DNA of 8,782 nt. Source: Candidatus Saccharibacteria bacterium RIFCSPHIGHO2_02_FULL_47_12 (GTDB taxonomy: Bacteria > Patescibacteriota > Saccharimonadia > Saccharimonadales > JANWIN01). The notes beneath the pieces were generated by a model that worked only from the letters and a program-made list of their open reading frames with translations, ran no database searches and was not told the DNA's origin. Below are positions 1-5,810 of this stretch, piece after piece. Position numbers and translations under genes: made by a program. Numbering within the stretch: position 1 is the first letter of the stretch; every line of letters starts with the position of its first letter. The stretch covers positions 480 to 9,261 of the forward strand of contig MGCP01000010.1 of the NCBI GenBank assembly GCA_001790455.1, in the 5' to 3' direction.

Positions 1-632
1 ACAGCAGGCCCGAACAACGCGGCGCCTTCCGGCGGCTTATAAACAAAGCCACAATTGCCAATGCCGGCATCTTTGCTTTGAGCCTGGCAAATGTAATCAC
101 CAACCCCGCTCCGGTAAGCGTTTCTCAGACCGCAATGGAGGGCGTTGACACCGCTATGCCGCTGGCTATAGAGGCTGCGCATTATGCAGACAAAAGAGGC
201 AAGACAGCCAAAGCTATTGGCTGGCGATCCGCGTCAAACTGCGTGCATGTGGGCGCGGCAAGCGTGGGTATAGCGTTTGCCGGGCTGTATATAAATGATC
301 CTCCAGATACCAAGTGGTACAACGTAGCTGTGTCTGCAGGGATAGGGATTTATAACCTAGGGGTGTTCCGGGGTATTCGCAAATACCGCATTGCAGAGGA
401 AACCTTGGGTGAAGCTAACCATAGTCGTAATACTGAAAACCTGGGAGTGCTTGTGGGTAGCAACATAGTAGAGGCCATGCCGCCACTACTGGGCCCTTTG
501 ATCCAGCTAGGCTGGGAAAACGGCACCGCCGCAAGCGTGATTGCCGCAAACACGGCCATAATAGGTATGAACAGCTGGCAGCTTATAAAAGACCGCGCCA
601 TCTATGCCCAGCAAAGACAAGAGGGTTCTTGA
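1..632 (+). CDS. Multi-pass membrane protein, 3' part only; weakly cation-diffusion-facilitator-like
   Basis: The frame is open from the left edge (first full codon at 3) to TGA at 630-632, so the N-terminus is missing; a TTG at 78 is only an internal candidate start. The visible 210 residues hold about five hydrophobic stretches, including one around AGIFALSLANVI, one around GAASVGIAFAGLYI, one around NVAVSAGIGIYNLGVF, one around LGVLVGSNIVEAMPPLLGPL and one around ASVIAANTAIIGM, separated by short charged loops. This is clearly an integral membrane protein. The spacing of helices and loops recalls the six-helix core of CDF metal transporters, with EGVD near the place of the TM2 metal motif, but the usual HxxxD/DxxxD pair in the fifth helix is not seen and no C-terminal cytoplasmic domain follows. 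The family call is therefore a guess; an unknown membrane protein is equally likely. GC is high here (36 of 60 bases at 121-180), unlike the next gene pair. Confidence 0.7.
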   Translation, partial: SRPEQRGAFRRLINKATIANAGIFALSLANVITNPAPVSVSQTAMEGVDTAMPLAIEAAHYADKRGKTAKAIGWRSASNCVHVGAASVGIAFAGLYINDPPDTKWYNVAVSAGIGIYNLGVFRGIRKYRIAEETLGEANHSRNTENLGVLVGSNIVEAMPPLLGPLIQLGWENGTAASVIAANTAIIGMNSWQLIKDRAIYAQQRQEGS

Positions 633-636
633 CATT
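617..636 (+). repeat. 20-nt direct repeat, left copy, flanking the toxin-like unit
   Basis: This stretch is identical over 20 nt to 1538-1557. It covers the last codons and stop of the membrane-protein gene plus 4 nt beyond. The two copies are 921 nt apart and enclose both minus-strand genes and their promoter, like a target duplication, attachment-type site or recombination scar. Confidence 0.85.
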
Positions 637-674
637 TTAACTTCGCTTTTTAATGCTTTAGCTTGCTTTGATAG
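624..674 (+). repeat. Degenerate copy of the intergenic element found at 2884-2934
   Basis: Aligned without gaps to 2884-2934, 40 of 51 positions match by hand count. Shared blocks include CTTGAC, TTTT, ACTTC, TTAATGCTTT and GCTTGCTT. The copy overlaps the end of the membrane-protein gene and the 3' end of the small minus-strand gene. No plus-strand gene starts directly after it, so here it is probably a relic or a convergent-gene spacer rather than a working promoter. Confidence 0.6.
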
Positions 675-816
675 CTTGAGCCTTTGAAGACGTTTCTTTT
701 TGGTCTAAGTATGCACGCTTAAGTGCATTCCTAATAACCCTAGTGGCAGTCCTTGAGGGCTTTGGAGCAGCAACTTCACTTAGTTTAACTTTTGGCGCAA
801 CGAGCTTCTTTATCAT
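658..816 (-). CDS. Small, very basic 52-residue protein coupled to the zeta-like kinase gene
   Basis: On the minus strand an ATG at 816-814 overlaps the TGA stop (815-813) of the kinase gene as ATGA and opens a 52-codon frame ending in TAA at 660-658. The product begins MIKKLVAPKVKLSEV and contains TRVIRNALKRAYLDQ. It has 13 Lys/Arg against 3 Asp/Glu by count, no cysteine and no membrane segment. The Pro/Lys-rich first 20 residues look flexible, and roughly residues 23-40 could form a basic helix. The 4-nt overlap implies translational coupling, so it is probably made together with the kinase. I recognise no family. Its place suggests a partner, possibly an antitoxin or nucleic-acid-binding accessory, but known epsilon/PezA antitoxins are larger and encoded upstream, so this is inference. 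A chance frame is possible but the exact stop/start overlap argues against it. Confidence 0.6.
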   Translation of the reverse strand: MIKKLVAPKVKLSEVAAPKPSRTATRVIRNALKRAYLDQKETSSKAQAIKAS

Positions 817-1487
817 TGAATCTCCATTGTAGCAGCTTCGATCTCTTTATCGGTAATAAATGTAACGTGCTCAAAGATATTTCCTACGTTTTCGATAATT
901 TTTCCCACATGATTCTTTTCATCTTTGATCACTAAGCTTATAGTAACATTATATTGCGGGTTTTGCAACTCGTTGAGCCTCTTCTGTATGCGTTGATAAG
1001 TATCTACAAAGCCAGTTCCATTAATGGCACGGTGTTCGACTAACTCTCTATCTTTAGTAAACTTCCAAGCAATGTTTGGAACTTGGTGTATATAGTAAAC
1101 TTTCACGATATAACCCTTAGAAATAGCTCGTGTCACATTTGCAATAGCTTTATCGTGTGCAAAAGTCCCGTCCATAACAAAATCGAAACGTGCTTTTAGA
1201 ACTTCGTCATAAATTTTATCTAGAATTATTGATGCTCCTGCTCGAAATCTATCCGCAATTTTAGGTTTATATCCCTCTATAAGTTTAGCAATCTCATCCA
1301 TATCAAGCCTCAGGGTGTGATCTTGAATACTTTTTAAAAGTTCAATTGTAAATTCAGTTTTACCAGCACCTGGCAACCCAGCAGTAAATATCGCGCTTGG
1401 TTTTTCACTGGGAACAAATCCTGCTTTCTTTACAAATTCACGCGCTATATGCTTTTTATTTTTGCGAGCCCATGCTTCTATATCCAT
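813..1487 (-). CDS. Zeta-toxin-like P-loop kinase
   Basis: This 224-residue protein has a Walker A GLPGAGKT at residues 37-44, an acidic LDMDE at 61-65 in the place where zeta/PezT toxins carry the catalytic Asp, and VMDGTF at 104-109 where zeta proteins usually have an EGT-type motif. R147 and R153 (in DRELVEHR) are candidate phosphate-contacting or lid arginines. Zeta toxins phosphorylate UDP-N-acetylglucosamine and block cell-wall synthesis; related P-loop kinases act on other small molecules, so the substrate here is not certain. The usual conserved Arg after the DxDE motif is not obvious. Its own promoter lies at 1495-1524 and translation is probably leaderless. The following 52-residue gene overlaps its stop. 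Sampled GC is about one third (18, 20, 20 and 20 of 60 at 841, 901, 1201 and 1321), far below neighbours, which points to horizontal acquisition. Confidence 0.8.
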   Translation of the reverse strand: MDIEAWARKNKKHIAREFVKKAGFVPSEKPSAIFTAGLPGAGKTEFTIELLKSIQDHTLRLDMDEIAKLIEGYKPKIADRFRAGASIILDKIYDEVLKARFDFVMDGTFAHDKAIANVTRAISKGYIVKVYYIHQVPNIAWKFTKDRELVEHRAINGTGFVDTYQRIQKRLNELQNPQYNVTISLVIKDEKNHVGKIIENVGNIFEHVTFITDKEIEAATMEIQ

Positions 1488-1494
1488 TATAAGT

Positions 1495-1524
1495 ATTGTA
1501 AAACATGAAATGAGATTCTATAAA
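1495..1524 (-). promoter_or_regulatory. Promoter of the zeta-like kinase gene
   Basis: On the minus strand TTTATA (1524-1519) and TACAAT (1500-1495) are separated by 18 nt. The -10 box ends 7 nt before the ATG at 1487, so transcription would begin at or one base before the start codon, giving a leaderless mRNA. It lies inside the direct-repeat-bounded segment, so the cassette carries its own promoter. Confidence 0.5.
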
Positions 1525-1537
1525 CATCTGGTTTTCT

Positions 1538-1557
1538 ACAAGAGGGTTCTTGACATT
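1538..1557 (+). repeat. 20-nt direct repeat, right copy
   Basis: Identical to 617-636. This copy is non-coding and sits between the divergent kinase gene and the gene at 1620, yet it repeats the terminal codons and stop of the membrane-protein gene. That is what duplication at a gene's 3' end would leave. Confidence 0.85.
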
Positions 1558-1571
1558 CTATTCCTAGTAGT

Positions 1572-1600
1572 TTGATTTTCTTCACTTTTTCTTGCATAAT
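1572..1600 (+). promoter_or_regulatory. Promoter of the gene at 1620
   Basis: TTGATT (1572-1577), a 17-nt spacer and CATAAT (1595-1600). Transcription is expected near 1607, exactly at an ATG (1607-1609) that is out of frame with the main ORF starting at 1620. No Shine-Dalgarno precedes either ATG. The TTGACA at 1550-1555 is too far from this -10 to be its partner. Confidence 0.6.
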
Positions 1601-1619
1601 ACTTCTATGAGTTTAATGC

Positions 1620-2048
1620 ATGGTGGTCATACTTGCAGTAGGCAGTAGGCAGGAGTACATAGAGGGCCAGAATAAACGGATTATGCCAGATGACCTTATG
1701 GTGGCGGAACTGTATACGCTGATGGTAGATAGCCCAAGGATTGACCGCGTGGATAGTTTGTTTGGTTTGAGACTGCCCACTAGGGTAGACGACATTAGAG
1801 CTAGCAAAAACGGTCTTTATGTAGTCCATATGGCTTTTCAGCTAAAGGAGCCCAAACCAAACAAGTTTACCTACGCCAAATTTAACCAGTATGGTTTTTG
1901 GGTAAATGCACTAGAAGACGGAAGCTTTGGCAGTAGTGGGCCGTGGGCTCGTCATGGATATTTTTTGGGCTATGAAGAGCCGCGAGACGGCGGTACTGTA
2001 GAGCTAAAGGCCGCTTTAGAGCAGCCCAGAGTTTTAGAAACTGTGTAG
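1620..2048 (+). CDS. Hypothetical protein, possible 5' frameshift or phase variation
   Basis: A 142-residue soluble protein of unrecognised family, with no signal peptide or membrane segment. It contains PDDLMVAELYTLMVD near the N-terminus, an aromatic and Gly-rich middle (KFTYAKFNQYGFWVNALEDG) and GYFLGYEEPRDGG near the C-terminus. ATG 1620 is the first in-frame start after a TAA at 1614-1616. However, the promoter at 1572-1600 would start transcription at the ATG at 1607, which reads 13 codons and stops at TAG. Between the two lies a 7-nt tandem repeat (1635-1652); loss of one unit would join the 1607 start in frame to the body (MSLMHGGHTCSRQEYIEG). The first 11 residues of the called protein are therefore doubtful. 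The downstream gene at 2164 appears to be transcribed separately. Confidence 0.65.
   Translation: MVVILAVGSRQEYIEGQNKRIMPDDLMVAELYTLMVDSPRIDRVDSLFGLRLPTRVDDIRASKNGLYVVHMAFQLKEPKPNKFTYAKFNQYGFWVNALEDGSFGSSGPWARHGYFLGYEEPRDGGTVELKAALEQPRVLETV
1635..1652 (+). repeat. Heptanucleotide tandem repeat (GCAGTAG, about 2.6 copies)
   Basis: GCAGTAG at 1635-1641 and 1642-1648, then GCAG at 1649-1652. The unit length is not a multiple of three and lies in the 5' coding region, so slippage by one unit changes frame. Loss of one unit puts the ATG at 1607 in frame with the long ORF. Confidence 0.8.
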
Positions 2049-2144
2049 AGCAAAATTTTTCTGCCTTGGCACATGTGCGCCACAAGAACGGTGTAATTGT
2101 TACCATTGCAACTCACGACGCATCAATCTAGACTAAAATACAAA

Positions 2145-2150
2145 TATAGT
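2145..2150 (+). promoter_or_regulatory. Candidate -10 box upstream of the gene at 2164
   Basis: TATAGT at 2145-2150, 13 nt before the ATG; no convincing -35 at 16-18 nt. The same hexamer serves the purB-HAD gene. A TAAAAT at 2134-2139 is an alternative that would leave the GAGG at 2151-2154 inside the transcript as a Shine-Dalgarno, 9 nt before the start. Confidence 0.4.
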
Positions 2151-2163
2151 GAGGTAGATAAAT

Positions 2164-2844
2164 ATGCCAGAAGAGACAGGAAGCGACAGGGATAAAGTTC
2201 AGTTTGATTTTGGCAAGGAATCGCTTGCGCGAATTGAAGCAGATTATCAAGACCGAATGATTATGTTTCGGGCAAGTGTAATAAGGCTTCTTTCCAAAGC
2301 AAATGCACTGCATGAGGGCAAAGGTTGGGCAGTATTTTACCTAGAAAGCGACGAAGAAAACCGGCAAGAACTCCCCGCCATCAATGGTGGGTTTAAAGAC
2401 ATGCTTATTTTGCTGGATTCTGGAGATGAAGAAGCTGCCGGTACACCGCCTTCTATAAGAATATTGACCAATGAATCATACGAGACTCCAGATGGATTGA
2501 CATGGCTAGTGCAGGACTTTTCTCTAGATCATGAGGGCGATTCCCAATATCTTGTAGATGTCTGCAATTATATAACCGATCCTGGATTTAAAAATACATT
2601 GGCAACATTCTTCATGGCAGAAGATGACAACCTGTTTCGAAGCAGAAACTTTATGGAGTTCACACCCTACTTTGAAGTAGCGGACGAAATATACAAGGAT
2701 GGAGCAGAAATTTGTGTGGCGCCGTTTGGATACTTCACCTGCCTAGAGGACAAAGTCAGCGCACTAAACTATGGAATTTCTTTGCTACAAGAAATAGTCA
2801 ATGAACAACCTTATGCGCGGATGACTAAGGCAGTAGAAAGCTAA
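2164..2844 (+). CDS. Hypothetical acidic soluble protein
   Basis: A 226-residue protein with no family I recognise. It has no signal peptide or membrane segment and is rich in Asp and Glu. A charged helical N-terminal part (about residues 8-50, ESLARIEADYQDRMIMF) is followed by a mixed alpha/beta body with hydrophobic strands such as WAVFYLES and DMLILLDSGDEE, and a C-terminal helix (SALNYGISLLQEIVNEQ). The only cysteines are in VDVCNY, EICVAPF and FTCLED; no metal motif is formed. The start is the ATG at 2164, preceded by GAGG with 9-nt spacing, one of few Shine-Dalgarno-like signals in the window. It ends 22 nt before the 39-nt DnaA-box repeat. Nothing ties it functionally to either neighbour. 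Confidence 0.75.
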   Translation: MPEETGSDRDKVQFDFGKESLARIEADYQDRMIMFRASVIRLLSKANALHEGKGWAVFYLESDEENRQELPAINGGFKDMLILLDSGDEEAAGTPPSIRILTNESYETPDGLTWLVQDFSLDHEGDSQYLVDVCNYITDPGFKNTLATFFMAEDDNLFRSRNFMEFTPYFEVADEIYKDGAEICVAPFGYFTCLEDKVSALNYGISLLQEIVNEQPYARMTKAVES

Positions 2845-2866
2845 GATCACCGTAGGATCACAAACC

Positions 2867-2905
2867 TCACTTATCCACAACTAGGCTCTTGACGTTTTGA
2901 CTTCT
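2867..2905 (+). repeat. 39-nt perfect intergenic repeat, copy 1
   Basis: Identical over 39 nt to 5706-5744. It holds a DnaA box, a spacer AACTAGGCTC, and two TTGAC pentamers 8 nt apart (2889-2893 and 2897-2901). It starts 22 nt after the preceding stop and precedes the purB-HAD promoter. Confidence 0.9.
2871..2879 (+). promoter_or_regulatory. DnaA box upstream of the purB-HAD operon
   Basis: TTATCCACA is a perfect match to the bacterial DnaA box TTATNCACA. It lies 44 nt upstream of the -35 hexamer of the purB-HAD promoter. A single box is not an origin but could allow DnaA to regulate the operon. Confidence 0.6.
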
Positions 2906-2934
2906 GTAATTAATGCTTTTGCTTGCTTGTATAC
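2884..2934 (+). repeat. Intergenic element related to 624-674
   Basis: Shows 40 of 51 matches to 624-674 and overlaps the last 22 nt of the 39-nt repeat. Similarity continues through TAATGCTTTTGCTTGCTT, which includes the purB-HAD -35 hexamer, so the conserved unit appears to be an extended upstream promoter region. Confidence 0.6.
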
Positions 2935-2951
2935 CCGTAAGTTTCTATAGT
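2923..2951 (+). promoter_or_regulatory. Promoter of the purB-HAD / kinase operon
   Basis: TTGCTT (2923-2928), 17-nt spacer, TATAGT (2946-2951). The -10 box ends 7 nt before the ATG at 2959, so the message is probably leaderless. The same TTGCT -35 pattern with 17-nt spacer is seen before dnaB. Confidence 0.6.
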
Positions 2952-2958
2952 TTTAATC

Positions 2959-5145
2959 ATGTCTGTTGAGGCCTTAGACCTGTATTTAGAGCCAGTAGAG
3001 CCTTATGACCCTTTGGGCGGCCATCCTGACCCAGAAAGACTTATATTAGACAGCCTGAGCCAAGGCACAATCCTAGCTGGACGTGAAAAGCCGTTTATTT
3101 GGGAATTGGACGAAATAACTTCTGAAGGTGCTCTTCACAGGTACCGTGCAGAGGTAGAGGTGGAAGCACTTATAAACCTTGCAGAATATGGACCTATAGA
3201 TATACCTATTAGTGAAGATGAAAAAGAAACACTGCGCAGTCTTTACACCCCAGAAGTCTTTGACCCAGAAGTTGTTGCCAGACTAGATCACTTGGGGTAC
3301 AAAGATTATAACGACGGCAAACCCTATGAACACGACGTAAAGTCTGTTGAAGTCTATTTAGGCGAACTTTTGGATGTACATGGCTTGGGTCGCTTAAAAG
3401 AATGGGTTCATTTTGGCATGACGTCAGAAGACACTAACAACCTGGCATTTAACCTTATGTTACGCGACGCCTCCAATAGAGTTTTAGTACCTTCCGTTGC
3501 TCGGGTAGCAGATAGATTAGCTTACCTATCTGCTACCTATGCAGAAACCCCAACACTAGGCATTACTCATGCCCAAAAAGCATCACCCACAACTGCGGGC
3601 AAACAATTTGGTTATCTACTAAATAACCTCACTACCATTATGGAAAAGTTTGAAGATATGAGACTTACGGGCAAATTTAGCGGAGCGGTTGGCAACCATA
3701 ACCCTATGAGCGTATTGTTCCCAGACTTTGATTACGAGGCCTACGCTAAAGATTTTGTAGAGAGCACGGGGTTTGAATATGCTCCGGTTCAAAACCAACG
3801 CAACAATCACTTGGCAGTTAAAGATTTTCTAGACAAAGTAGACAGCCTGGCAGTAGTGCTAAAGGACACCACTGACAATGTTTGGTTAAAGATCTTGGGC
3901 AACCAACTTGTTCAAAGACTGGTTAGTGGAGAAAAGGGCAGCTCAACCATGTCTCACAAAATAAACCCCTGGCGTCTTGAAAACGCGGAGTCTTTGTTTG
4001 AACAAGCCATAGCGCTTATGAGCCGTGCTCCAGAAGGACTAGTTGCCAGCAGGCACGAACGAGACTTATCGGATCATGGCTGGCAAAGAGCCTATGGCGA
4101 TATGCTGGGTCGCGTCATTGTGGGATTTAACTATTTTGCACTTCAACTGGACCGCTTAGCAATGGATGAACAGGCTGTAACTGATGCCCTGGGTGAGTCT
4201 TATGAGGTTTTGAGCGAACTAATACAGACAGCAGGAAGAGTGTCGGGCGACCCTGAGGCATATGATAAAGTGGCTAGGCTCACACAAGGAAAACAGCTTG
4301 ACAGTGATGCGGTTCTCACCGTTGTGCAAGAAGCCCTTCCTGCAGGCATGCTTCAGGATCGCGTGGCTGCTATGACTCCAGAAAAATATATCGGCATCGC
4401 ACCCGAAGAGGCACGTGCAGCAGTGCTGGGTTGGCACGCGGCCAAGTTAGTTTTACGCCGAGGTGTCCTAGACGAGTCAACCAGCATAGATGCGGTCCTG
4501 TTTGATCTAGACGGTACGCTTCATTTTGGTGATAAAGATGAACTTTTTGCACGTCTGTCCGCAATATCAATAGACCTGCGCTCTGGTTTTACCGACAAAG
4601 AGATCCTAGAGTTTGGCAATCGCAGCGACTTTGTTGAAATGAGAGCATTGATGGTGACCGAACATAATCGTAAATTTCCCGAAGCACAAATAACAGAGGA
4701 GGAGTTCCAAGAGGCAAACGACGCTGTGTCTGGCACTTTTGACCATATGTTCTATGCGTCAGACGACGCAGCGACAACCATTTATAAGCTTAGAGCCAGT
4801 GGCAAGGCAACCGGGCTGGTCACCACCAGGGGCAACAAATCGCGTGACCGCCTGCTGGCACATCATGGATTTGACGAGTTGTTTGACATTATTGTTGGCG
4901 GTGGAGACGCTGTGAGACGTAAACCCCACCCAGAGCCAATAGCTCTAGCACTAGAACAGTTAGGTATAGTGCATCCAGAACGAGCACTTTATGTAGGCGA
5001 CTTGCAAGCTGATGACGTAGGAGCAGGAAGAGCTTTGGGTATGAAAACGGCCGTTGTAAGCAAAGATCCGCTTGACCCTTATGGGCCAAAGCCAACATAT
5101 CACTGGCAAGATTTAACACCCCTAGGCAGGATTTACGGACGATAA
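2959..5145 (+). CDS. purB: Adenylosuccinate lyase fused to a C-terminal HAD-family phosphatase
   Basis: Residues 1 to about 500 are an E. coli-type adenylosuccinate lyase. They contain HFGMTSEDTNN (151-161), THAQ with the likely catalytic His204, SGAVGNHN (241-248), and the fumarase-superfamily signature GSSTMSHKINP (327-337), where the serine pair supplies the catalytic base; a Ser replaces the usual Pro of MPxK. The enzyme splits adenylosuccinate to AMP and SAICAR to AICAR; in a reduced genome the likely role is IMP to AMP conversion. From about 509 a complete HAD hydrolase follows: motif I DLDGT (516-520, Asp516 and Asp518), a cap of about 85 residues, motif II VTTRGN (621-626), Lys655 in RRKPHP, and motif IV GDLQADD (680-686). 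All four HAD motifs are present, so phosphatase activity is expected; the substrate, perhaps a nucleotide or phosphoglycolate-like ester, is unknown. Normal PurB is about 430-480 residues, so the 728-residue product is a true in-frame fusion. The stop overlaps the next start (TAATG). Confidence 0.93.
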   Translation: MSVEALDLYLEPVEPYDPLGGHPDPERLILDSLSQGTILAGREKPFIWELDEITSEGALHRYRAEVEVEALINLAEYGPIDIPISEDEKETLRSLYTPEVFDPEVVARLDHLGYKDYNDGKPYEHDVKSVEVYLGELLDVHGLGRLKEWVHFGMTSEDTNNLAFNLMLRDASNRVLVPSVARVADRLAYLSATYAETPTLGITHAQKASPTTAGKQFGYLLNNLTTIMEKFEDMRLTGKFSGAVGNHNPMSVLFPDFDYEAYAKDFVESTGFEYAPVQNQRNNHLAVKDFLDKVDSLAVVLKDTTDNVWLKILGNQLVQRLVSGEKGSSTMSHKINPWRLENAESLFEQAIALMSRAPEGLVASRHERDLSDHGWQRAYGDMLGRVIVGFNYFALQLDRLAMDEQAVTDALGESYEVLSELIQTAGRVSGDPEAYDKVARLTQGKQLDSDAVLTVVQEALPAGMLQDRVAAMTPEKYIGIAPEEARAAVLGWHAAKLVLRRGVLDESTSIDAVLFDLDGTLHFGDKDELFARLSAISIDLRSGFTDKEILEFGNRSDFVEMRALMVTEHNRKFPEAQITEEEFQEANDAVSGTFDHMFYASDDAATTIYKLRASGKATGLVTTRGNKSRDRLLAHHGFDELFDIIVGGGDAVRRKPHPEPIALALEQLGIVHPERALYVGDLQADDVGAGRALGMKTAVVSKDPLDPYGPKPTYHWQDLTPLGRIYGR

Positions 5146-5702
5146 TGAAAAGAGTGGTAATTTCCGGTGGACCCAGTACTGGCAAGAGCACAACCTTTGA
5201 GATGCTCCGAGAGGAGTTTCCTGACGCTCATTTTGTTAGGGAAGCAGCAGAACGGGTTATAAAAAGAGAGCTTGCAAAGCAAAAAGAAGATAGCACCTAC
5301 GACCCAATAATGCCTGTTACAAATTACCATGCCTTTGCCCCACTAGTGATGGAACAGCAGATTGAAGATGAGGCAAATATACCACCAGATACTGAACTTG
5401 TATTTATGGACAGGTGTATCATTGATAATCTTGGGTATTTGGCCTACAACGGTATTACCGAACATGTAGCAAAAGTACATCAACACCTAAGAGTGTCTAG
5501 ATACACGGTGGCGTTCTTTTGTGACTGGTTAGACAAGTTTGAACAGACCGAAGTAAGAAGAGAGACGCCGGAGCAAGGGCTTGCTGTTCATAGACATTTA
5601 GAGGCAGCTTATGGCTCAGTCGAGCTCCAAGTGGTTAGCCTACCAGCCGTCAGCCCCGAGGAACGAATTGCAATCATTAGACAAACAATAGAAACCATTT
5701 AA
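5145..5702 (+). CDS. AAA_28/NadR-like P-loop nucleotide or nucleoside kinase
   Basis: This 185-residue protein has Walker A GGPSTGKS at 8-15, REAAERVIKRE at 32-42 typical of AAA_28/NadR-kinase-like proteins, a Walker B-like LVFMDR (85-90) with D94 completing DRxxxD, and VRRET (137-141) as a possible lid arginine cluster. The family includes the ribosylnicotinamide kinase domain of NadR and related small-molecule kinases, so phosphorylation of a nucleoside or cofactor precursor is likely; the substrate cannot be read from the sequence. Its ATG shares one base with the upstream TAA (TAATG, 5143-5147), it has no Shine-Dalgarno, and translation by coupling or reinitiation is likely. Co-transcription with a lyase making AMP and a HAD phosphatase suggests a purine or nicotinamide salvage operon. 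The 39-nt repeat begins 3 nt after its stop. Confidence 0.8.
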   Translation: MKRVVISGGPSTGKSTTFEMLREEFPDAHFVREAAERVIKRELAKQKEDSTYDPIMPVTNYHAFAPLVMEQQIEDEANIPPDTELVFMDRCIIDNLGYLAYNGITEHVAKVHQHLRVSRYTVAFFCDWLDKFEQTEVRRETPEQGLAVHRHLEAAYGSVELQVVSLPAVSPEERIAIIRQTIETI

Positions 5703-5705
5703 TTG

Positions 5706-5744
5706 TCACTTATCCACAACTAGGCTCTTGACGTTTTGACTTCT
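5706..5744 (+). repeat. 39-nt perfect intergenic repeat, copy 2
   Basis: Identical to 2867-2905. It starts 3 nt after the kinase stop. Sequence beyond 5744 is unlike that after copy 1, so the repeated unit on this side ends sharply at 39 nt. Confidence 0.9.
5710..5718 (+). promoter_or_regulatory. DnaA box upstream of the L7/L12-like gene
   Basis: TTATCCACA, perfect consensus, in the same place within the 39-nt repeat as at 2871-2879. It lies about 90 nt before the start codon at 5811. Confidence 0.6.
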
Positions 5745-5800
5745 AGCCACAAACATGGTAGCTTTATGCTTAGAAGTGTACTAAAACACAAAGGAGAAGC

Positions 5801-5804
5801 GGAG
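5801..5804 (+). promoter_or_regulatory. Shine-Dalgarno of the gene at 5811
   Basis: GGAG lies 6 nt before the ATG; a stronger AAGGAG at 5791-5796 is 14 nt away. This is unusual in the window, where most starts look leaderless, and fits a gene with a true 5' UTR and strong translation. Confidence 0.6.
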
Positions 5805-5810
5805 TAAAAA

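Noticed and set aside
1607..1648. 13-codon frame at the predicted transcription start as a separate leader peptide gene
   Set aside because: No regulatory codon run or attenuator structure; better explained by the frameshift or phase-variation model.
2069..2078. Palindrome GCACATGTGC between the genes at 1620 and 2164
   Set aside because: A perfect 10-nt palindrome, but with no T tract after it on either strand, too short for a terminator, and no second copy to suggest an operator.
2889..2894. TTGACG in the 39-nt repeat as a -35 box
   Set aside because: No acceptable -10 lies 16-18 nt downstream in either copy; the purB-HAD gene has a better TTGCTT/TATAGT pair further on.
4889..5191. 100-codon minus-strand open frame
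   Set aside because: It lies antisense to the HAD domain, whose motifs are intact, and has no family signature or promoter; similar antisense frames over purB, dnaX and dnaB are also shadows.
2871..5718. Two DnaA boxes as a replication origin
   Set aside because: The boxes are single and 2.8 kb apart, with no AT-rich unwinding region or clustered boxes; regulatory or repeat-borne sites are more likely.
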